This document shows positions 56,365-60,121 of a stretch of 60,121 nucleotides of DNA, piece after piece. Under the pieces are notes generated by a model. That model was not told the origin of the DNA and searched no databases. It saw only the letters and a list, made by a program, of their open reading frames with translations. The position numbers were made by a program, and so were the translations under genes. The DNA is from Deltaproteobacteria bacterium (lineage in GTDB: Bacteria > Desulfobacterota > DSM-4660 > Desulfatiglandales > Desulfatiglandaceae), in the NCBI GenBank assembly GCA_029933075.1, contig JAOZOW010000007.1:1-60121 (forward strand), in the 5' to 3' direction. The first letter of the stretch is position 1. Every line of letters starts with the position of its first letter.

Positions 56365-58422
56365 TTAAAATTTCACGCCGAACTGGAAGCCCCAAAGATA
56401 CTTCGGCATCTCATAACCGGCAATTTCTTCATAATCGGCTCCAGTCACGTTGTTAACAAACACTTTAGCCGTATAGTCCATGCCATGGAATTTGAACTCT
56501 TGCTCGAATCCCACGTCGGCCGTGATATAGTCATCAAGCTTTGAGCCTTTCTGAGCGTTACGAGTGCCCACATAACGGGAGCTTAACTGGAACCACCCAC
56601 CCTCCCAGACCTTATATCGGGCCAATAACTTGACTTTGTGTTTAGGCAGAAGTGCAGGGAGGTAGTAAGTCCAATTCTTTTCGAAGCTTGTCTTCTCTGC
56701 ATCAAATTCCTGATAAACATAAGCTGCGGTTGCCCTGAACCTTCCTCCCAGACGAATGGTGGCTTCAACTTCGGCACCATACAGCTTAAAATGATCGATG
56801 TTATAAAGACAGTCGCTGCCGAGACCCGAACCAGGGGCGGTAATACCATTGTCATTAATGAAGTTTTCAATATCATAATAAAACAACGCTGCCCTAACAC
56901 TCAGTGGTTTGAAATCTTGTATGATCCCGACCTCATACTCCCAGGCCGATTCCGGATCCAGTGAACTATTAACGACGGACGCGCACCGCGCCCACCAGTA
57001 GTAGTCTCATGGACAAGGGAGTCGATAGGAGCGGCTTACAGCTGCATAAAGGGCTGTCTGCAGGGAGGCCTGGAAGTCTACCTTTAGGCTTGGATATAGG
57101 CCGGAGTCGTCCTGTTTTTTGCCGGATATGGGCCAGCCGGCGCCAAACTGCGAATAATAGGTATCCATATCCACCTTGTAATATCTAACCCCCGGTGTGA
57201 CGGTCCAGCGATCCCCGAGCCGAATGACGTCCTGCGCATATGCTGATTGGACCTGGTATATAATGGGGTTTTGATCTGGCCAGCCAAGTTCCTGGTATTC
57301 CATACCCATCGTGAGACTGTGCGAATCGGATAGATTAACATCCCGATATTCGATGATAAATCCTTTGGTCCTGTCATCGACGAAGTGGTCCTTGTCAAAT
57401 GTACCCATCTTCGTGTACAGGCTGGTCCAACGCCTGCCCGCAGTCTCAAAATAGTGAACCTTGCCGATTCCAGGCCCCATAGGGATTTGAAAAATTGCAT
57501 CTATGTAAGAGGTGTGTTTTTCCCAGTGGGGATTATTCGCTGCATATTGTGGCCAGTTCAGGTGCCTTAACTGGTCGGCATCTGCTCTAAATATGGGATA
57601 ATCCGGGTCATAGTCGGCCCTCGCCGGGTCATTGACAACCGGAAAGCCGTAATCTATATTACAATACTTAAATCCAAGACTGAGGCTGGCCTCGCGGGGG
57701 AGGTAAAAGGTAAGGTGACCGTTTATACTCTTTGTATCCTGGTAGTTGTTTCTGAGGTACCCATCGGTTTCTTGCTTGCTGGCTGAAAAATTGTAACCGA
57801 TCCGATTGTTGACACCCCCGTTGATGGAAGCTGATAGGTTGTACGTATTAAAATCTCCATAGCCTGCCTTGAGACCCATTTCAGGTTTAAGCTCCTTGGT
57901 CTTTTTCCCTTTTTTGGTGATAATGTTAATTACGCCCCCTATGGCAAAGGGATGAAGCACTGAATGCCCTCCCCGAATAATCTCGATACGCTCAATGTCA
58001 TCGATGTTCAACGTGGACCAATCTACGATATACCTTCCATAATGCCCGGTTTGATTAATCCTCCGTCCATCAATCTCGATAACCATCCGGCCCTCATTGA
58101 GCCCACGGATAGATACTTCATCCCCCGGGCTGGCCATAAGCGGGTTGGCCCGCTGGACATCAATTCCACCAATTTCGGTGAGAACATCGGTTAGTGTTCG
58201 CACCTCGCCCGGCTTCTTGAATTCATCTACCCGGATGATCGTCTTCTCAGGCGTAATCTCAACGCCAGGTTGGGGCGCCATGACCGTGATTCTCCCAAGG
58301 TCGACAATCTCTGAATGCTCGACCTGGGGCCAGGCATTTCCTGTGAGCAGGCCAAGCATTGAAATGCAGCCTATGAAGAAACTATTGATCCATAAGAATG
58401 TGCTGTTCGCCTTTGATCGCAT
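56365..58422 (-). CDS. TonB-dependent outer-membrane receptor 2, interrupted by one in-frame UGA
   Basis: Receptor of 685 residues if UGA is read. Signal peptide (about 1-33), TonB-box region, plug (VSIRGLNEGRMVIEIDGRRI, IEIIRGGHSVLHPFAIGGVINIITK), and a barrel ending in GFQFGVKF. An in-frame UGA at 57007-57009 is codon 472, in the context RLPCP-UGA-DYYWW; the same frame continues without stop for 213 more codons to a normal end. In receptor 1 the equivalent position is Arg, so a CGA-to-TGA change is possible. A SECIS-like hairpin follows the UGA. The ATG at 58422 has AAGGAG 9 bases upstream. The gene heads the operon with the exported methylase-fold, DUF4198 and hydrolase-FmdE genes. Confidence 0.85.
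56965..57009 (-). promoter_or_regulatory. Possible bacterial SECIS hairpin directly after the UGA
   Basis: On the minus strand one base after UGA: ACTACTA (57005-56999) pairs 6 of 7 with TAATAGT (56971-56965); after an internal loop, GGGCGCG (56993-56987) pairs with CGCGTCC (56983-56977) around the loop GTG. The apical loop begins with G 20 bases after UGA, like E. coli fdhF. It could be chance in a GC-rich stretch coding for WARCAS. Confidence 0.4.
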
Positions 58423-58451
58423 CTTTCTAAACTCCTTCCTCAATTGATTGC

Positions 58452-58619
58452 TTATTTAATAGGATACGGCCCCGGGGTTGAAAGTAAGCGATAGACGAGG
58501 AAAGACTTCAGTGGTAGAATATAATTGAAGCATCCCTCACCCCGAGGGGTCTTCACCATGGAAGGCAGCCGGGAAACCCTGGCCGGGAGAAAGGCTGCCT
58601 TCCTCACCTTGCGATCCAT
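58452..58619 (-). CDS. Possible 55-residue leader peptide upstream of receptor 2
   Basis: An ATG frame of 55 codons ending 29 bases before the receptor start. Residues 22-31 read VKTPRGEGCF, as in the 36-residue frame of leader 1. The rest is basic and unconserved. No ribosome binding site is close to the ATG. May be translated or only a passenger of the RNA element. Confidence 0.25.
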   Translation of the reverse strand: MDRKVRKAAFLPARVSRLPSMVKTPRGEGCFNYILPLKSFLVYRLLSTPGPYPIK

Positions 58620-58692
58620 AATTTCTTACACTTCTGATCCGCTTGTGCGTGTCTTACGCAGAGAGGCCGCCTTTGCTCGATCACCTCCTTTC
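58509..58692 (-). promoter_or_regulatory. Conserved leader RNA element, copy 2 (upstream of receptor 2)
   Basis: GAAAGGAGGTGA (58681-58692), then an 11-bp stem GGAAGGCAGCC (58593-58603) with GGCTGCCTTCC (58560-58570) around a 22-base loop, then the 30-base block 58527-58556 identical to copy 1, then ACCACTG (58509-58515). The stem shares GGAAGGCA with copy 1, but it extends inward here and outward in copy 1, so pairing is kept while sequence changes. That favours a folded RNA. Confidence 0.7.
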
Positions 58693-58700
58693 AATGCATA

Positions 58701-58760
58701 AAAAACAAAAAAGCCAAAAAGACCGCCCGGATTTCGATCCGATCGTGCCTTCTTGGCTTA
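58701..58760. terminator. GGCCACGAAG-family hairpin 4 (divergent)
   Basis: AAGCCAA (58711-58717) pairs with TTGGCTT (58753-58759), with an inner CGGAT-TTCG-ATCCG hairpin. Long T runs follow on the minus strand. It lies between tonB and receptor 2 and only 9 bases before leader element 2. Confidence 0.65.
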
Positions 58761-58823
58761 TTGTTGGATTAAGATAGCCTCTTGGTTTAGAAGCGCAATT
58801 TCCTATTGCACATTTGACCGACT

Positions 58824-58852
58824 CATTTAGATTATCAAGCGTTTTTTGTCAA
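58824..58852 (-). promoter_or_regulatory. Candidate promoter for the receptor 2 transcript
   Basis: Minus strand TTGACA, 17 bases, TAAATG. The -35 is perfect, the -10 poor. It lies upstream of hairpin 4, so the hairpin and the conserved element would both be in a leader of about 395 bases. Confidence 0.45.
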
Positions 58853-58904
58853 TAGAAATTTTCCATGCAGGGCTTCGCAGGTGCGGGTATCGCCATCAAG
58901 ATCA

Positions 58905-59609
58905 TCATGTAAGTTCAAACACGATGGTGATCTCCAAGGGAATCGGCCCCTTGAACAGATGGCTTGGCGGCCTCGGAAAGGGGGATGCTTTTCGTACGGC
59001 GTCAAGGGCCGCCCGGTCCAGGGCCCTGTTTCTGGCGCTCTTAACGATCTTCAGGGTGGTGACCCGGCCGTCAGGGGCAATTACAAAACGGACCGTGGCC
59101 CGACCCTCAATCTGTCTGATCCTGGCAGTGTCGGGATATCTTTTATAACTCTCTATCCTGAGCCTTATCATGTCGAAATAGTCACCTGGGTTGATATAAT
59201 CACCGATGCCGGCATTGACCCGGGGCCCGGGATCCCATGCCGCGATCTTCGGTCCCGCATCGAGAGGGAGCTCGGGCATACTCACCCGCTCCACGAGGGT
59301 ATCGGGCAAGACCCTTTCCACAGGATCAACCTTCATCGGTTTTAGTGTCGGAATCACTGTCTTGCGCAGATTCAGCCTTTTTACATCCCTTGGTCGTTCG
59401 CGCGTCTTAGGCCGCATACGGGGTCTGGGAATACTTCTGGACGGAGGTTTGGAAATATCCTTCAGTGTCAACTCAATAAAGGTCAATGCCCTGGAGCGGT
59501 ACACCCCGGCGATGTGCATGAATATAAGCAGATGAATGCCGAGGGAAACACAGATCAGGCTGCGGAGCAACCAGTTGGGTCTTCTTTTGTTTTTAGACAC
59601 GGATTTCAC
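58905..59609 (-). CDS. tonB: TonB-family energy transducer
   Basis: A 234-residue protein: N-terminal membrane anchor (about 14-34), a basic proline-containing linker (RSIPRPRMRPKTRERPRD), and the C-terminal TonB domain with RIESYKRYPDTARI, EGRATVRFVIAPDGRVTTLKIVKS and DRAALDAVRKASPFPRPP. It transmits proton-motive force to the receptors. The start is GTG at 59609, overlapping the preceding stop as GTGA; no ribosome binding site is visible, so coupling is likely. exbB and exbD are not in the window. Confidence 0.92.
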   Translation of the reverse strand: MKSVSKNKRRPNWLLRSLICVSLGIHLLIFMHIAGVYRSRALTFIELTLKDISKPPSRSIPRPRMRPKTRERPRDVKRLNLRKTVIPTLKPMKVDPVERVLPDTLVERVSMPELPLDAGPKIAAWDPGPRVNAGIGDYINPGDYFDMIRLRIESYKRYPDTARIRQIEGRATVRFVIAPDGRVTTLKIVKSARNRALDRAALDAVRKASPFPRPPSHLFKGPIPLEITIVFELT

Positions 59610-60062
59610 GGATTAAAACCCGAATTGATCCGGGTTTTATCAAATACCTTTCTTCTCACCTGAACTGAATGACCAAAATTGATCAGCAATCCTACCTCTA
59701 TACCGGTTGCTTTCAAATAATTGACCAATTGGACTTCATGTATCTCTGCCAGATCTTTGACTGCCTTTAGTTCCAGAACTACCTTATCCTCAACAATGAG
59801 GTCTGCAACCCACTCTCCCACAATTTCATTATCATAAAAGACCTTGATGGGGACTTCGCTACTCACTGCCAGGACCCCTTTTCTCAGTTCAATCACCAGG
59901 GCATTTTGGTAGACTTTCTCAAGAAAACCAAACCCGAGCACGTTGTGGACCTTGTAAGCTGCGTTGATGATTTTGTCGGTAAGGTCTGCATATTTCATTC
60001 TTTGAGTCCTGATTTAATGGAGATTATTAAGAAAAATCCGTGTCCATCCGTGCAATCCGCGT
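59597..60062. repeat. CACGGAT-type inverted repeats flanking the GxxExxY gene
   Basis: ACACGGATTTCACGGATT at 59597-59614 and, inverted, CACGGATGGACACGGATT within 60035-60062. The arms bracket the GxxExxY gene. Such repeats are often seen around this gene family and could be ends of a mobile cassette. An AAAACCCG/CGGGTTTT hairpin lies just inside the left arm. Confidence 0.45.
59606..59998 (-). CDS. GxxExxY family protein
   Basis: A 130-residue protein with GFGFLEKVYQNAL (the GxxExxY motif) and VADLIVEDKVVLELKAVKDL, typical of the TIGR04256 family. The E-x-K pattern resembles a PD-(D/E)xK nuclease fold. Often an orphan gene with patchy distribution, sometimes within insertions. It overlaps tonB by 4 bases, which may be the result of insertion upstream of tonB. 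Confidence 0.88.
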   Translation of the reverse strand: MKYADLTDKIINAAYKVHNVLGFGFLEKVYQNALVIELRKGVLAVSSEVPIKVFYDNEIVGEWVADLIVEDKVVLELKAVKDLAEIHEVQLVNYLKATGIEVGLLINFGHSVQVRRKVFDKTRINSGFNP

Positions 60063-60121
60063 CTGGACTAAAACTCCTTTTCTGTGGCGAGGCAGAGCCT
60101 CCCTGCCCCCGCAGCCTTGAC

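Noticed and set aside
56887-57006. Frameshift between the two halves of receptor 2
   Set aside because: Both halves lie in the same frame; only the single UGA separates them, so no indel is needed.
58509-58692. Cobalamin riboswitch in the receptor leaders
   Set aside because: The GCCACTG box and the B12 box are missing, and the order of conserved blocks does not match. Only ACCACTG and GGAAGG fragments are reminiscent.

Overview
The window looks like a chromosomal segment of a Gram-negative, probably anaerobic deltaproteobacterium (Desulfobacterota). Support for this: outer-membrane machinery (TonB receptors, lnt, lapA/lapB, rseC), the order rimP-nusA-rnpM-infB-ylxP-rbfA-truB-rpsO-pnp followed by an M16 peptidase and dut, and anaerobe-type genes (FmdE domains, CooC-like ATPase, hydrogenase-protease-like protein). 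The assignment rests on gene content and style; no rRNA is present.

Layout. 0.35-4.5 kb: a hybrid sensor kinase, trmL, a Cys-rich mini-protein, an MBL-fold hydrolase and dut. 4.7-15.7 kb (minus strand): the translation/transcription operon, headed by tRNA-Gly(CCC) with a good sigma70-type promoter. 15.8-19.5 kb (plus): corC, lnt and prfB, the last with its programmed +1 frameshift. 19.5-26.7 kb (minus): amidase, mutS, lapB, lapA, HIT protein, phosphodiesterase. 26.9-34.9 kb: a zinc-ribbon protein, UPF0280, guaA, guaB, a Ppx/GppA protein, rseC, an M24 peptidase and an SDR reductase. 35.1-39.4 kb: a structured intergenic element, a methyltransferase, a small HTH protein, a rhodanese and a GC-rich SulP-STAS-cNMP transporter.

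39.4-60 kb is an accessory island, nearly all on the minus strand, that reads as one metal or metal-tetrapyrrole acquisition system. It has two TonB-dependent receptors, each in an operon with a secreted DUF4198 protein; a FecCD-type ABC importer in an operon with a CooC-like nickel-insertion ATPase; two FmdE-domain proteins, one fused to an exported nucleoside-hydrolase-like domain; an exported protein with the tetrapyrrole-methylase fold; a divergent hydrogenase-protease-like protein; two small-molecule methyltransferase-type proteins; and a tonB gene. The likely ligand is nickel or cobalt, free or in a tetrapyrrole or nucleotide-bearing complex. That is inference from neighbours.

The most unusual signals are in this island. 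(1) Both receptor genes follow the same unexplained leader element: a 10-11 bp stem with different loops, a 30-nt block identical in both copies, and a motif complementary to the 16S 3' end. (2) The second receptor has one in-frame UGA in an otherwise open frame of 686 codons, followed at once by a hairpin with bacterial-SECIS-like geometry, so it is either a selenocysteine-containing receptor or a freshly broken gene. (3) Four related GGCCACGAAG hairpins stand between the island's transcription units. (4) There are two exported enzymes of normally cytoplasmic families.
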